DNA of 64,000 nucleotides from an uncultured Clostridia bacterium. GTDB taxonomy: Bacteria > Bacillota > Clostridia > Oscillospirales > Acutalibacteraceae. The DNA is taken from positions 1-64,000 of the forward strand of contig CANQVS010000005.1 in NCBI GenBank assembly GCA_947627345.1, written 5' to 3'. Under the pieces are notes generated by a model. That model had not been told where the DNA came from, made no database searches, and saw only the letters and a list, made by a program, of their open reading frames with translations. A program made the translations under genes and the position numbers. How positions within the stretch are numbered: position 1 is the stretch's first letter; every line of letters begins with the position of its first letter. Below, in pieces: positions 54,810 through 64,000 of the stretch.

Positions 54810-55232
54810 TTATAAGGTCGCTTTTATTTTAGCGTAAAGCTCGGGCATTCTCTTTTTTATATTACAGGGACGGAAAGTTTTGCTGTCTACAAAGCCGTGT
54901 TCGGTTGTTCCGTAGCCGAGCTCCTCCTCCGTACCATCATCGTTGACTTTCTTGACCGTATAGGTAAACTGTATATGAGCGGCTCTGAGTTCAATCGCCC
55001 ACGTTCTCACTAAAATTCTGTCCTCATACATAGCAGGAGCTTTAAAATGACAGGTCAAATTCGTAAGTGGCATAAGCACGCCCGCGTTTTCCATTTCGCT
55101 GTAGCTTACGCCGAAGCTTTTGATATAATCCGTTCTTCCCACTTCATACCATATGGGATAATTCGAGTGATGCGCGATTCCCATTCTGTCGGTTTCGGCA
55201 TAACGAACGTTCAGATATGTTTTTGAATGCAT
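54810..55232 (-). CDS. Acyl-CoA thioesterase, YbgC/4HBT family
   Basis: Hot-dog-fold thioesterase of 140 residues. VRYAETDRMGIAHHSNYPIWYEVGR contains the catalytic aspartate in the YbgC-type start (first block VRYAETDRMG); HFKAPAMYEDRI is the typical second block. It lies between gyrB and gyrA on the same strand, an insertion seen in several Clostridia. The natural acyl-CoA is unknown. Confidence 0.9.
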   Translation of the reverse strand: MHSKTYLNVRYAETDRMGIAHHSNYPIWYEVGRTDYIKSFGVSYSEMENAGVLMPLTNLTCHFKAPAMYEDRILVRTWAIELRAAHIQFTYTVKKVNDDGTEEELGYGTTEHGFVDSKTFRPCNIKKRMPELYAKIKATL

Positions 55233-55272
55233 AATTACTTCCTCTTATAATTTAAAATTAATATCAATCTGT

Positions 55273-57216
<1,944 letters not shown>

Positions 57217-57232
57217 TCAATTACCTCCAAAA

Positions 57233-57628
57233 TTATTCCGTCCTTTTCTTTACGGAACGTTTTTGTTTTCCCGACGGCACGCTGATGATTTTCTCCGACG
57301 GGATTTCTTTTATTTCAGAATTTTTTTTCTTTTTATATTTAATAAAATACGGAGAAAAAAGAGCAAATAATAAAACCGCGATAAAGCTTACCGCCAAAAT
57401 CGGAACGACAGATGAAATTATATCGGCGGTCAGATTTAAAATTACCGTATTTACAATTACTGCGGAGAATGTAATTATAAAAGCCAAAATTAAATATCCT
57501 TTTACTCTTGCATTTTTAAATTTGTTTTCGCAGTGGTAGCACTTTATTACTTCTTTTTTCTTGTTTTTTCTTACCTCTTTAATGCCGTAAATCGTATGGC
57601 AGTAAGGGCAGACGGGAAGTCTAAACAT
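57233..57628 (-). CDS. Small zinc-ribbon membrane protein
   Basis: Not assigned to a named family. The 131 residues begin with a zinc ribbon, CPYCH (Cys7, Cys10) and CYHC (Cys30, Cys33), followed by two membrane segments (about 45-68 and 72-97) and a basic tail. It resembles the N-terminal half of the next gene (57631-58326), so the two are probably paralogues. Position between remB and gyrB in a replication operon suggests co-expression but not a function. The start is 2 bases from the stop of the next gene. Confidence 0.8.
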   Translation of the reverse strand: MFRLPVCPYCHTIYGIKEVRKNKKKEVIKCYHCENKFKNARVKGYLILAFIITFSAVIVNTVILNLTADIISSVVPILAVSFIAVLLFALFSPYFIKYKKKKNSEIKEIPSEKIISVPSGKQKRSVKKRTE

Positions 57629-57630
57629 AA

Positions 57631-58326
57631 TTACAATTTCCTGTTAGCCGTATATTTTGAGCCGTTCGGTTTTTCAGGCGGTTTTTTTCTGTAATACGGC
57701 TTTTTTTCTTCAAAAACGACTTTTTCTTCATAATCTGAATGATTAATATCAGGGTTTGTAACCTTTTTAAGCGGAACATCAGAAGATGACGCGTGGGATT
57801 CCGTTACGTCGCTTATAATCGGAATGTAATTTTTATCCGCTATTTTAGTTTGCTCAATACTGTCTGAATTTTCCGCATTTGCGCGGGTAATTTTTGAATT
57901 TCTCTTTTCTTTAATTTTATCGAAAATATCGCGGTTAAAAGTATAGGAGCTGTCAAATTCAGTTTCTTCCTCCTCTGACAGAGGCTCGTATTCATACTCA
58001 TATTCTTCTCTTTCATATTCCTGTTCCCTGTACTTTTTAAGAGGAATATATCTTACAAATATCGGAGTTGAAAAGTAAAAAGCAATTAAAATCAGCGCTG
58101 TAATTATAACTCCCGAAAAGCTGTTATAATTTCCCGAGCCCATCCAAATTACCATAAACATAAAAACAACTAAAACCACGGCAATAAAAGCGATAATTAA
58201 TCGAAAATCGGTTTTGATTTTACTTTCTCTTTTACAGCGCGGACAGGTATGTATTCCCCTGTTTTTTTCGTGGAATGTTGTAAAATATGAAATTCTTCTT
58301 CCGCAGTACGGACAGTTTTTTCCCAT
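57631..58326 (-). CDS. Zinc-ribbon membrane protein with long disordered tail
   Basis: Not assigned to a named family. CPYCG (Cys5, Cys8) and CPRC (Cys28, Cys31) form a zinc ribbon. Two membrane segments follow (about 42-63 and 70-92), then an acidic Glu/Tyr-rich stretch (about 103-125) and a polar, low-complexity tail of about 110 residues ending in a basic KPYYRKKPPEKP segment. The ribosome site GGAAAGG lies in a 13-bp stem of the leader, so translation may be controlled by RNA structure. Whether it acts in replication, the membrane or elsewhere is unknown. Confidence 0.8.
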   Translation of the reverse strand: MGKNCPYCGRRISYFTTFHEKNRGIHTCPRCKRESKIKTDFRLIIAFIAVVLVVFMFMVIWMGSGNYNSFSGVIITALILIAFYFSTPIFVRYIPLKKYREQEYEREEYEYEYEPLSEEEETEFDSSYTFNRDIFDKIKEKRNSKITRANAENSDSIEQTKIADKNYIPIISDVTESHASSSDVPLKKVTNPDINHSDYEEKVVFEEKKPYYRKKPPEKPNGSKYTANRKL

Positions 58327-58471
58327 TCTTCTGTTACCTTTCCGCCCACAAAACGTTTTTCATATACTTTTTTACATATAACCAGAAGTTAAAATTTTCT
58401 TTGACCTTACCGTGGGCGGATAAGGCTAAAATGAAAATTTTCCTTTCGACCTTTTAACTGAAAATTAACTT
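58327..58471 (-). promoter_or_regulatory. Leader whose stem masks the ribosome site of the zinc-ribbon gene
   Basis: In the minus-strand leader CCTTATCCGCCCAC (58425-58412) pairs with GTGGGCGGAAAGG (58349-58337) over 13 bases with one bulge, closing a 62-base loop. The 3' arm contains the GGAAAGG ribosome site and ends 10 bases before the ATG. It could act as a translational switch; no known riboswitch is recognised. Confidence 0.55.
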
Positions 58472-58477
58472 TGTCGT

Positions 58478-58506
58478 ATAATATTAAAATTCAAAATAAT
58501 TTTCAA
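58478..58506 (-). promoter_or_regulatory. Promoter of the zinc-ribbon/gyrB operon
   Basis: On the minus strand TTGAAA (58501-58506), 17 bases, TATTAT (58478-58483). It lies between the remB stop and the structured leader. Confidence 0.7.
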
Positions 58507-58513
58507 ATTTTTA

Positions 58514-58768
58514 TTACTTATTACTTAAAATTCTCTTATAAAGAGTATTGCAGGAAATCTGGCTTATATATACTTTCCTGCCTTCTTTTTCCAAACAAAC
58601 TATAAAAGACTTAGGAAGTTCGTAGCTTACGTTTACAACCTCTTTATTTTTTTCTGCTTGAGTAAGAAAATTTCTTGTGTGCTTTGATATTGTGCTGTTA
58701 TCAAGGTCAAAAATTCCTATTATGCTGTCGGTTTTTACTACAGTTTTTTCCCCTAAATGAAGATACAT
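58514..58768 (-). CDS. remB: RemB-like DUF370 protein
   Basis: 84 residues of the DUF370 family. RemB (YaaB) lies between recF and gyrB in B. subtilis and helps regulate biofilm genes. Family landmarks: MYLHLGEKTVVKTDSIIGIFDLD at the start (first 10 residues MYLHLGEKTV), SYELPKSFIV and VYISQISCNTLYKR at the end. The start is 1 base after the recF stop. The gene-order match is as informative as the sequence. Confidence 0.9.
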   Translation of the reverse strand: MYLHLGEKTVVKTDSIIGIFDLDNSTISKHTRNFLTQAEKNKEVVNVSYELPKSFIVCLEKEGRKVYISQISCNTLYKRILSNK

Positions 58769-58769
58769 A

Positions 58770-59867
58770 TCAGCTTATTTTTCCTTCTTTTACAAAAAAT
58801 TTCTTACCTTCCATTAAAACCTCGTTTTCTTTAAGTTCGCACGTAGTAATAAAAACCTGATATTTCTTAATTTTATTAAGCAGAAAATCTCTGCGCTTTT
58901 TATCAAGCTCTGAAAGTACATCGTCAAGGAGTATAACAGGATTTTCCCCGGTAAGAGAGCTTAAAACATTTGCTTCGGCAAGTTTCAGTGATAAAACCGC
59001 GCTTCTCTGCTGACCCTGAGACGCGAAAGTTTTGGCTTTTTTTCCGTTTATAATAATATCAAAATCATCTCTGTGAGGTCCTATATTTGTAAAACCGCTG
59101 TTTATATCCTCTTTTTTTGAGTTTTTTAATCCTCTTAAAAGCTTTTCAAAAATTTCCTCTTGCTCATCGCCGAATTTCGCTTTGCAGTTTGAGTTATAAA
59201 CTATTTCCAATTTTTCCGTATTGTCGGAAATTCCAGAATGATATTCTTCAGCGTCCGATGAAAGACAATTTATATATAAAAGTCTGCGGAATATAATTTC
59301 AGCACCGAGCCTGCATAAAGTATCATCCCAAATTTCAAGAGTGCTTTTAAGCTCCGGGTGTCTGTAAATATCTTTTAAAAGAGCGTTTCGCTCGTTTAAG
59401 GTTCGACTATATTTTGAAATTAAGACCGCGTTTTTTAACTTTTCTCTGCAAATTGCGCCATCAATAAATTTTCTGCGCGCCAATGGTCCTCTTTTAACTA
59501 AAGTTAAATCCTCGGGAGAAAACACAACCGCGTTGAATTTCTCAATCAGCGAAGCGGACGATTTCTTTTTTACTCCGTTTATAATTACTTCTTTTCTTGC
59601 GCCGTTAAATATAATTTCCGCGCTTTGCTCTCTTTCCTGCGAGAAAAAATCCGCCTTTATCTTGGAGAATTTCTCTCCGAATTTTATAAACTCGTTTTCC
59701 TTTGAGCCTTTAAAGCTGTGTCCTCCGCAAAAAAGCCAGAGCGCCTCCAAAATATTCGTTTTTCCCTGCGCATTATCTCCGTAAATCACGTTAATTTTTT
59801 TGCAGGGATTTATTTCTCCGTCAAAGAGGTTGCGGTAATTTTTTAATTGTAGACGTGTTACATACAA
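58770..59867 (-). CDS. recF: DNA replication and repair protein RecF
   Basis: SMC-like ATPase that helps load RecA at gaps. Walker A YGDNAQGKTNILEAL at about 29-43, the signature SQGQQRSAVLSLKLAEA near 283-299 and Walker B PVILLDDVLSELD near 311-323 are intact. The protein is 365 residues. The start is TTG at 59865-59867, 7 bases after AGAGGT. It is the fourth gene of the dnaA operon. Confidence 0.96.
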   Translation of the reverse strand: MYVTRLQLKNYRNLFDGEINPCKKINVIYGDNAQGKTNILEALWLFCGGHSFKGSKENEFIKFGEKFSKIKADFFSQEREQSAEIIFNGARKEVIINGVKKKSSASLIEKFNAVVFSPEDLTLVKRGPLARRKFIDGAICREKLKNAVLISKYSRTLNERNALLKDIYRHPELKSTLEIWDDTLCRLGAEIIFRRLLYINCLSSDAEEYHSGISDNTEKLEIVYNSNCKAKFGDEQEEIFEKLLRGLKNSKKEDINSGFTNIGPHRDDFDIIINGKKAKTFASQGQQRSAVLSLKLAEANVLSSLTGENPVILLDDVLSELDKKRRDFLLNKIKKYQVFITTCELKENEVLMEGKKFFVKEGKIS

Positions 59868-59887
59868 AACGCATACCTCTTTTTGAT

Positions 59888-60106
59888 TTAAACTAAAATT
59901 ATTTCTATCTCTTTACCGTCAAATTCGGCTATATCTCCTGTTTTAAGCTTTTTTCCTCGCATCGTACAGACTTCTCCGTTGACTTTTACCTCACCGTTTT
60001 GAACGGCAATTTTCGCGTGTCCGCCTGTCATACAAAGTCCACTGTATTTTAAAGCGTCCTGAAGCTTTATAAATTCACCCTGAACCTTTATTTTTTCTCT
60101 ACGCAT
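59888..60106 (-). CDS. yaaA: S4-domain RNA-binding protein YaaA
   Basis: 72-residue protein that is almost entirely one S4 domain: [18 protein letters not shown] then [14 protein letters not shown] and RGKKLKTGD. In B. subtilis YaaA (RlbA) lies between dnaN and recF and has been linked to ribosome assembly. It overlaps the dnaN end by 8 bases. Confidence 0.92.
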   Translation of the reverse strand: MRREKIKVQGEFIKLQDALKYSGLCMTGGHAKIAVQNGEVKVNGEVCTMRGKKLKTGDIAEFDGKEIEIILV

Positions 60107-61202
60107 TTGAAAGCCTCATCGGAACAACAAGACTGATAAAACCTTCTCCTTTAACAGGAGCAATAATCATCGGAGAAAGTCCTCCGTTTAATGTTATTTT
60201 AACCTCGTCCGCGTCAATATTCCTAAGCGCGTCCAAAAGATAACGATTATTAAACCCGATTTCAACTTCCTCTCCGTCAATCGAAGCCGTAATAACATCG
60301 TTTGCTTTTCCGATTGACGAAGTGCAGGATAAATTAATTTTCCCATTTGCGAAATTACATCTGACGGGACTTTGAATTTTATCTCCGTTTAAAAGCGACA
60401 TACGGTCAACAGCGTTTATCAAAAGCCTTGTGTTGACAGCAGCCTCCGTTTTCTTGGTTTTGGGAATTGTACTGTTATAATCGAGAAATGTTCCTTCAAT
60501 AAGTCGTGAAATTACATAGTAACCGCTGATTTTAAACATAATATGTCTTTGTCCTACAATTACCGATACGTTTTCTTCATCGTTTCCGATAATTTTCAAA
60601 ACTTCCTGCTGGGTTTTTCCAGGAACTACAAACTGCGCGTTTTCATCACTGTCAATTTGCTCCTTGCGTATAGCCATTCTGTAGCCGTCAACCGCGACAA
60701 TTTTTAAAGTTTTATTTTCAATTTCAAAAAGCGAACCTGTATAAATAGGTTTTGCATTATTATCCGAAACGGCGTAGACAGTCTGTCTTATCATTTCTTT
60801 TAGAAGATTACCGTCAATTTCAAATTCTTCGGTCTGTTCAAATTCGGGAAGGTCAGGATACTCCGCGCTGTTCATTCCGACAATCTGATAATCAGCGTTA
60901 CCGCTCGTTATATACGTTATCATTCTGTCATCCGTTTCAATGAACACCACTTCCTCGGGAAGTTTTCTTACAATTTCAGAGAAAATTTTAGCGCTTACTA
61001 CAACCTCTCCCTCATCTGTTACAGTCGCATCAATACTTGTTTTTATACCAATTTCAAGGTCGTAACCCGAAATTGTCATTTTTGAGCCGTAAACCTTTAT
61101 TAAAATTCCCTCCAATGCGGGAATTGAGGCTTTATTTGAAACCGCTCTTGAAACAACAGAGACAGCATTTGCCAAATCTGTGCGTAAAACGTTTATCTTC
61201 AT
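60099..61202 (-). CDS. dnaN: DNA polymerase III beta clamp
   Basis: Sliding clamp of the replicase, 367 residues in three similar domains. [21 protein letters not shown] at the start (first 10 residues [10 protein letters not shown]), [15 protein letters not shown] [12 protein letters not shown] in domain 2, and [20 protein letters not shown] at the C-terminus are family landmarks. GGAGGAAGAA precedes the ATG. It is the second gene after dnaA, separated from it by the origin region. Confidence 0.97.
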   Translation of the reverse strand: MKINVLRTDLANAVSVVSRAVSNKASIPALEGILIKVYGSKMTISGYDLEIGIKTSIDATVTDEGEVVVSAKIFSEIVRKLPEEVVFIETDDRMITYITSGNADYQIVGMNSAEYPDLPEFEQTEEFEIDGNLLKEMIRQTVYAVSDNNAKPIYTGSLFEIENKTLKIVAVDGYRMAIRKEQIDSDENAQFVVPGKTQQEVLKIIGNDEENVSVIVGQRHIMFKISGYYVISRLIEGTFLDYNSTIPKTKKTEAAVNTRLLINAVDRMSLLNGDKIQSPVRCNFANGKINLSCTSSIGKANDVITASIDGEEVEIGFNNRYLLDALRNIDADEVKITLNGGLSPMIIAPVKGEGFISLVVPMRLSNA

Positions 61203-61523
61203 TTCTTCCTCCTTTTATTTTGAACATAATTAAAATTGGTAAGATGTACTTTATTAGAATTAGTAAAATGTGCTTTTATTATCTGTCTGCAAAGTATTTG
61301 CAAATAAATGTATAAATGTTATTAATATATTTAGTAGTAGTAGTAGGGTATGAGGAAATGTTGAAAAAATTTTTATACGGGATAAAATATGGTAAAATTA
61401 TGAATTTACTTTCAACACCTTAATGTTGAATGTGTTTAAAATTTTTTAGTCTTTTTTAATCTTTCCTCATAAAGTTAAAAATTGGATGTTAAAAGTTGAA
61501 AAAATTGTTAAAAGTTATTTTTA
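61203..61523 (-). other. oriC: Probable replication origin, dnaA-dnaN intergenic region
   Basis: Five consecutive TAG triplets (61332-61346, plus strand) followed by GG give, on the dnaA sense strand, CC then CTA repeats leading into AT-rich DNA. This is the layout of the DnaA-trio unwinding element described in B. subtilis. TTCAACA (61411-61417) and TGTTGAA (61424-61430) form a perfect inverted repeat, and TGTTGAA also occurs at 61359-61365. Clear TTATCCACA boxes are not visible; TTTTCAACA-like sites may be degenerate boxes. Genes diverge from here, which fits bidirectional replication. Confidence 0.72.
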
Positions 61524-62831
61524 TTATGAACTGCAATTTTTAATAATATCTTCGACTATTGAACGGAGATTTGAGTCCTTTTTCATTCTTTTCGCGGTTG
61601 TGTCAATCGCGTATTTTACGGTTGAGTGGTCGCGTCCGCCAAATTCTTTTCCTATACTTTCTTGTGTTAAGGTGGTAAGCTCGTTTATAATGTAGATTGC
61701 AACCTGACGCGGTCCGCTGACATATGCGCTTCTGCTCTTTGAGTTTTTAAGCTCGTCCGCGGTCACGTTAAAGGTTCTCGCAACCTCGTCTGTAATTCTT
61801 TCGACCGTAACTTCGGGAGGAGTGTCGTTATTTAAAATATCTGCTATAATTTTCTGAACCGATTTTACGGACGGTTTTTCTCCGTCAAGGTTATTTTTCG
61901 CTTTTATTTTTTTAACCGTTCCCTCTAACTGGCGGATATTGCTCTTTACGTTGTTGGCGATATATTCGCAGACGTCGTTCGGAATTTCTATGTTCATAAT
62001 TTCAGCCTTGCGTTTTATAATCGCAATTCTTGTTTCAATGTCGGGGGGCTGAATATCTGCGATAAGTCCCATTTCAAATCTTCCTCTTAAACGGTCGTCT
62101 AAGGTTTTTATTTCTTTCGGAGGTCTGTCGGAGGTTAAAATTATCTGTTTTTTGGCAAGATAAAGAGTTTCAAAGGTGTGGAAAAATTCCTCCTGCGTAC
62201 TCTCTTTTCCGCCGATAAACTGAACATCGTCAACCAAGAGAACGTCCGCGTAGCGGTATTTCTGTCTGAATTCGGACATATTTGCTCTATGCAGAGATTC
62301 GATTAGTTCATTTGTAAAATCATCGCCCTTTACATAGCATATGGATTTTGAGGAATCGTTTTTCTTAATCTCATTTCCTATAGCGTAAAGCAGGTGGGTT
62401 TTTCCGAGTCCCGAGTTTCCGTAAAGAAAAAGAGGATTGTATGCCTTTGACGGATTTTGAGCGACCGCCAGGCACGCGGCGTGGGCAAATTTGTTTGAAT
62501 TTCCCACAATAAACGTATCGAATGTGTATTCGTATCCGTTGTCTGTTATTTCATCGTTTTCTTCCTGTTCGGGTTCTTCGCTCGGAATGATAAAGATAAT
62601 ATCAATGTCCGTGTCAAAAACAGCATTAAAGGATTCTTTTAAAAGGAGCTTGTAGCAACGCTCCAGTGTCTGTCGGTGAAAATCGTTCGGGACAAGTAAA
62701 GTCGCCTGTTTTTTGTCAAAATTCATATTAACAGGCTCAATTTTACTAATCCAGGTGTTATAAGCTACATCGGTCATCTGTCTTCTGCAATAGTCGCAGA
62801 TAACCGACCAGGCTTCATCAAAATGTTCCAT
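61524..62831 (-). CDS. dnaA: Chromosomal replication initiator DnaA
   Basis: AAA+ initiator that binds and opens oriC. Domain I (about 1-80) starts MEHFDEAW. The AAA+ domain has Walker A GNSGLGKTHLL near 139-149, Walker B LLVDDVQF near 203-210 and the sensor region LTSDRPPKEI. The C-terminal helix-turn-helix contains the DnaA signature GGRDHSTVKYAID. The protein is 435 residues. AGGAAAGGAATTTT precedes the ATG. A promoter is at 62910-62938. Confidence 0.98.
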   Translation of the reverse strand: MEHFDEAWSVICDYCRRQMTDVAYNTWISKIEPVNMNFDKKQATLLVPNDFHRQTLERCYKLLLKESFNAVFDTDIDIIFIIPSEEPEQEENDEITDNGYEYTFDTFIVGNSNKFAHAACLAVAQNPSKAYNPLFLYGNSGLGKTHLLYAIGNEIKKNDSSKSICYVKGDDFTNELIESLHRANMSEFRQKYRYADVLLVDDVQFIGGKESTQEEFFHTFETLYLAKKQIILTSDRPPKEIKTLDDRLRGRFEMGLIADIQPPDIETRIAIIKRKAEIMNIEIPNDVCEYIANNVKSNIRQLEGTVKKIKAKNNLDGEKPSVKSVQKIIADILNNDTPPEVTVERITDEVARTFNVTADELKNSKSRSAYVSGPRQVAIYIINELTTLTQESIGKEFGGRDHSTVKYAIDTTAKRMKKDSNLRSIVEDIIKNCSS

Positions 62832-62909
62832 AAAATTCCTTTCCTATTTTTAAACAGCCTTAAAAACCGTCTAAAAACAAATCAAAACTTCTCCACTATA
62901 ATCAATTTA

Positions 62910-62938
62910 ATTATACCAAAATTTAATAAAAAATGCAA
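62910..62938 (-). promoter_or_regulatory. Promoter of the dnaA operon
   Basis: On the minus strand TTGCAT (62933-62938), 17 bases, TATAAT (62910-62915) with TGG in front as an extended -10. The 336-base gap to rpmH (62832-63166) is very AT-rich; I see no convincing DnaA boxes in it. Confidence 0.6.
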
Positions 62939-63087
62939 TTAAAATTTTGTAATATATAGTATATATAATACATATAAATATACGCCCGAAAAGAGTCGAA
63001 AAACATAAGATTTATTGTAGTTGAAAAACAGCATAAATACTATATATGGTATATTTTAAGATAAATTCAAATTATTAAAAAAATAAG

Positions 63088-63116
63088 TTGACGAAACAGG
63101 AAAATTATACTATAAT
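63088..63116 (+). promoter_or_regulatory. Promoter of rpmH
   Basis: TTGACG (63088-63093), 17 bases, TATAAT (63111-63116). The leader is about 45 bases. Confidence 0.8.
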
Positions 63117-63166
63117 GTTTGGGTGCAAGTATTTTGTAATGCTTTGTCCGAAAGGGGGTAAATAAA

Positions 63167-63301
63167 ATGAAAAGAACATATCAGCCCAAAAAGCTCCACA
63201 GAAAAAAAGAACACGGATTTATGAAAAGAATGTCAACTCGTAACGGACGAAAGGTATTGGCGAGAAGAAGAGCTAAAGGTAGAAAAAAGTTGTCATATTA
63301 A
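63167..63301 (+). CDS. rpmH: 50S ribosomal protein L34
   Basis: 44-residue basic protein of the large ribosomal subunit. [14 protein letters not shown] at the start, then [20 protein letters not shown], then AKGRKKLSY, is the normal L34 sequence. GAAAGGGGGTAAATAAA precedes the ATG. The 200-base gap to rnpA holds a terminator hairpin (63427-63446) and a small AACATTT/AAATGTT palindrome near 63361. Confidence 0.97.
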   Translation: MKRTYQPKKLHRKKEHGFMKRMSTRNGRKVLARRRAKGRKKLSY

Positions 63302-63426
63302 ACGGTACTAATCTCTAATTAAAAGGATTTTTGTAAAAGGATTTTTGGCTTTTCTGTTTGAACATTTTAAATGTTTGGATAGGAACAGCTTAGTGCTTTT
63401 GTCCTTTAATCGGAGGTTAGTATAAG

Positions 63427-63450
63427 GACCACTTTTTTTGGTGGTCTTTA
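63427..63450 (+). terminator. Partial terminator between rpmH and rnpA
   Basis: GACCAC (63427-63432) and GTGGTC (63441-63446) with a T-rich loop and TTTATTTTAC after it. It may reduce read-through so that rpmH is made in excess over rnpA. A second small hairpin, CGGG/CCCG, follows near 63461-63474. Confidence 0.6.
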
Positions 63451-63502
63451 TTTTACTTTTCGGGGAATTTCCCGAGCAGACTTTATTCGGGCGGTTATTG
63501 AA

Positions 63503-63835
63503 ATGAATAAGGTTTTAACCTTAAAGGAAAACAGGGATTTTTCACGGCTTTACCGTAAAGGTAAAAACGAGGTTTGTCCCGTCCTTGTTACTTATTTTCA
63601 GAAAAACAGAAAAAATACTATCCGTTACGGAATAACCACCGGTAAAAAAATAGGAAACGCCGTAAGGCGCAACCGTGCGAAAAGAATTATACGAGCGGCT
63701 TTCAGAGAGCTTTTACCAGATATAAAAAACGGATATGATTTTGTATTTGTCGCGAGAGTAAAAACTCCGTATGTAAAAAGCTCCGATATAAAAAAAGCAA
63801 TGCTTACGCATTTTAGGAAAAATAATTTGATATGA
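63503..63835 (+). CDS. rnpA: Ribonuclease P protein component
   Basis: Protein subunit of RNase P, which matures tRNA 5' ends. The RNR signature [14 protein letters not shown] lies near residues 50-63 and FSRLYRKG near 13-20. The protein is 110 residues. The site before the ATG (GGGCGGTTATTGAA) is weak. The gene follows rpmH as in nearly all bacteria and overlaps yidD by 4 bases. Confidence 0.95.
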   Translation: MNKVLTLKENRDFSRLYRKGKNEVCPVLVTYFQKNRKNTIRYGITTGKKIGNAVRRNRAKRIIRAAFRELLPDIKNGYDFVFVARVKTPYVKSSDIKKAMLTHFRKNNLI

Positions 63836-64000
63836 AAAAAATACTTATCGGCTCTATCAGATTTTATCAGAAAAATATTTCCGCGAGGACCGCTCCTAAA
63901 TGCAAATATTATCCAACTTGTTCAAATTACGCGGTAGAAGCAATACAGACGCACGGCGCATTTAAAGGATTTTTTCTGTCAGTTTGGCGGATTTTAAGAT
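63832..64000 (+). CDS. yidD: YidD membrane protein insertion efficiency factor, N-terminal part
   Basis: Small protein that assists YidC/Oxa1-type membrane insertion. The 56 visible residues show [21 protein letters not shown] and [12 protein letters not shown] with the conserved CxYxPxCSxYA order. The start overlaps the rnpA stop by 4 bases. The gene is cut by the window edge; yidC would be expected next. Confidence 0.94.
   Translation, partial: MKKILIGSIRFYQKNISARTAPKCKYYPTCSNYAVEAIQTHGAFKGFFLSVWRILR

Noticed and set aside
62832..63166. DnaA boxes upstream of dnaA
   Set aside because: No TTATCCACA-like 9-mer with fewer than two mismatches was found; the region is only AT-rich.

Overview
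The window is a low- to mid-GC stretch of a Firmicutes chromosome, most likely class Clostridia (Oscillospirales/Ruminococcaceae-like). The evidence is the dnaA-dnaN-yaaA-recF-remB-gyrB-gyrA order, the rimP-nusA-ylxR-ylxQ-infB-rbfA-nrnA-truB operon, a T-box valS leader, a spoVAE gene (endospore former), diaminopimelate dehydrogenase, and strong AGGAGG ribosome sites with frequent TTG/GTG starts. There is no prophage, insertion sequence, CRISPR array, tRNA or rRNA that I can support. The species is not identifiable from the sequence alone.

Layout. 1-8.8 kb: glnS (cut by the window edge), gltX, a secreted G5/3D-domain cell-wall protein, hisS-aspS behind a structured leader RNA, mgsA and a minD-like ATPase, all on the minus strand. 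9-21.5 kb: nth, a HAD phosphatase, an OmpR-type two-component system, ddh, a YjbR-family protein, an orphan phage-tail-like protein with three 63-residue repeats, a secreted Ig-like protein, fabG and a nucleotidyltransferase-like gene. 21.5-26.2 kb: envelope genes (lipoprotein, GtrA, YfhO). 26.9-39 kb: valS with T-box, a heterodimeric ABC exporter, spoVAE, and a four-gene Gld-like ABC system. 40-47 kb: the nusA-infB translation operon. 48-51 kb: a YtrA-type GntR regulator with its ABC transporter. 51.7-64 kb: maf, gyrA, a thioesterase, gyrB, two zinc-ribbon membrane proteins, remB, recF, yaaA, dnaN, dnaA on the minus strand, then rpmH, rnpA and yidD on the plus strand. The origin lies between dnaN and dnaA, where a run of five TAG triplets matches the DnaA-trio unwinding element.

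The most unusual content is between the genes. Nine intergenic clusters hold about 32 copies of a roughly 105-115 bp core repeat plus fragments. The cores alternate with small hairpin modules and AATTAAG runs in a fixed order. Together they make up about 5.5 kb, close to 9 percent of the window. Within a cluster the cores face each other across an AT-rich centre. Their outer ends run into stop codons (ddh, the tail-like gene, maf) or into promoter -35 boxes (rimP, gntR), and one copy encodes the last residues of Maf. I know of no named family with this architecture. I read it as a non-autonomous mobile or structured repeat that has shaped gene ends and regulation here.

Other items of interest are the hisS leader RNA (four hairpins, own promoter, terminator), a leader whose 13-bp stem would mask the ribosome site of a zinc-ribbon gene, matched promoters of ddh and the YjbR gene, and a probable ATT start in fabG.
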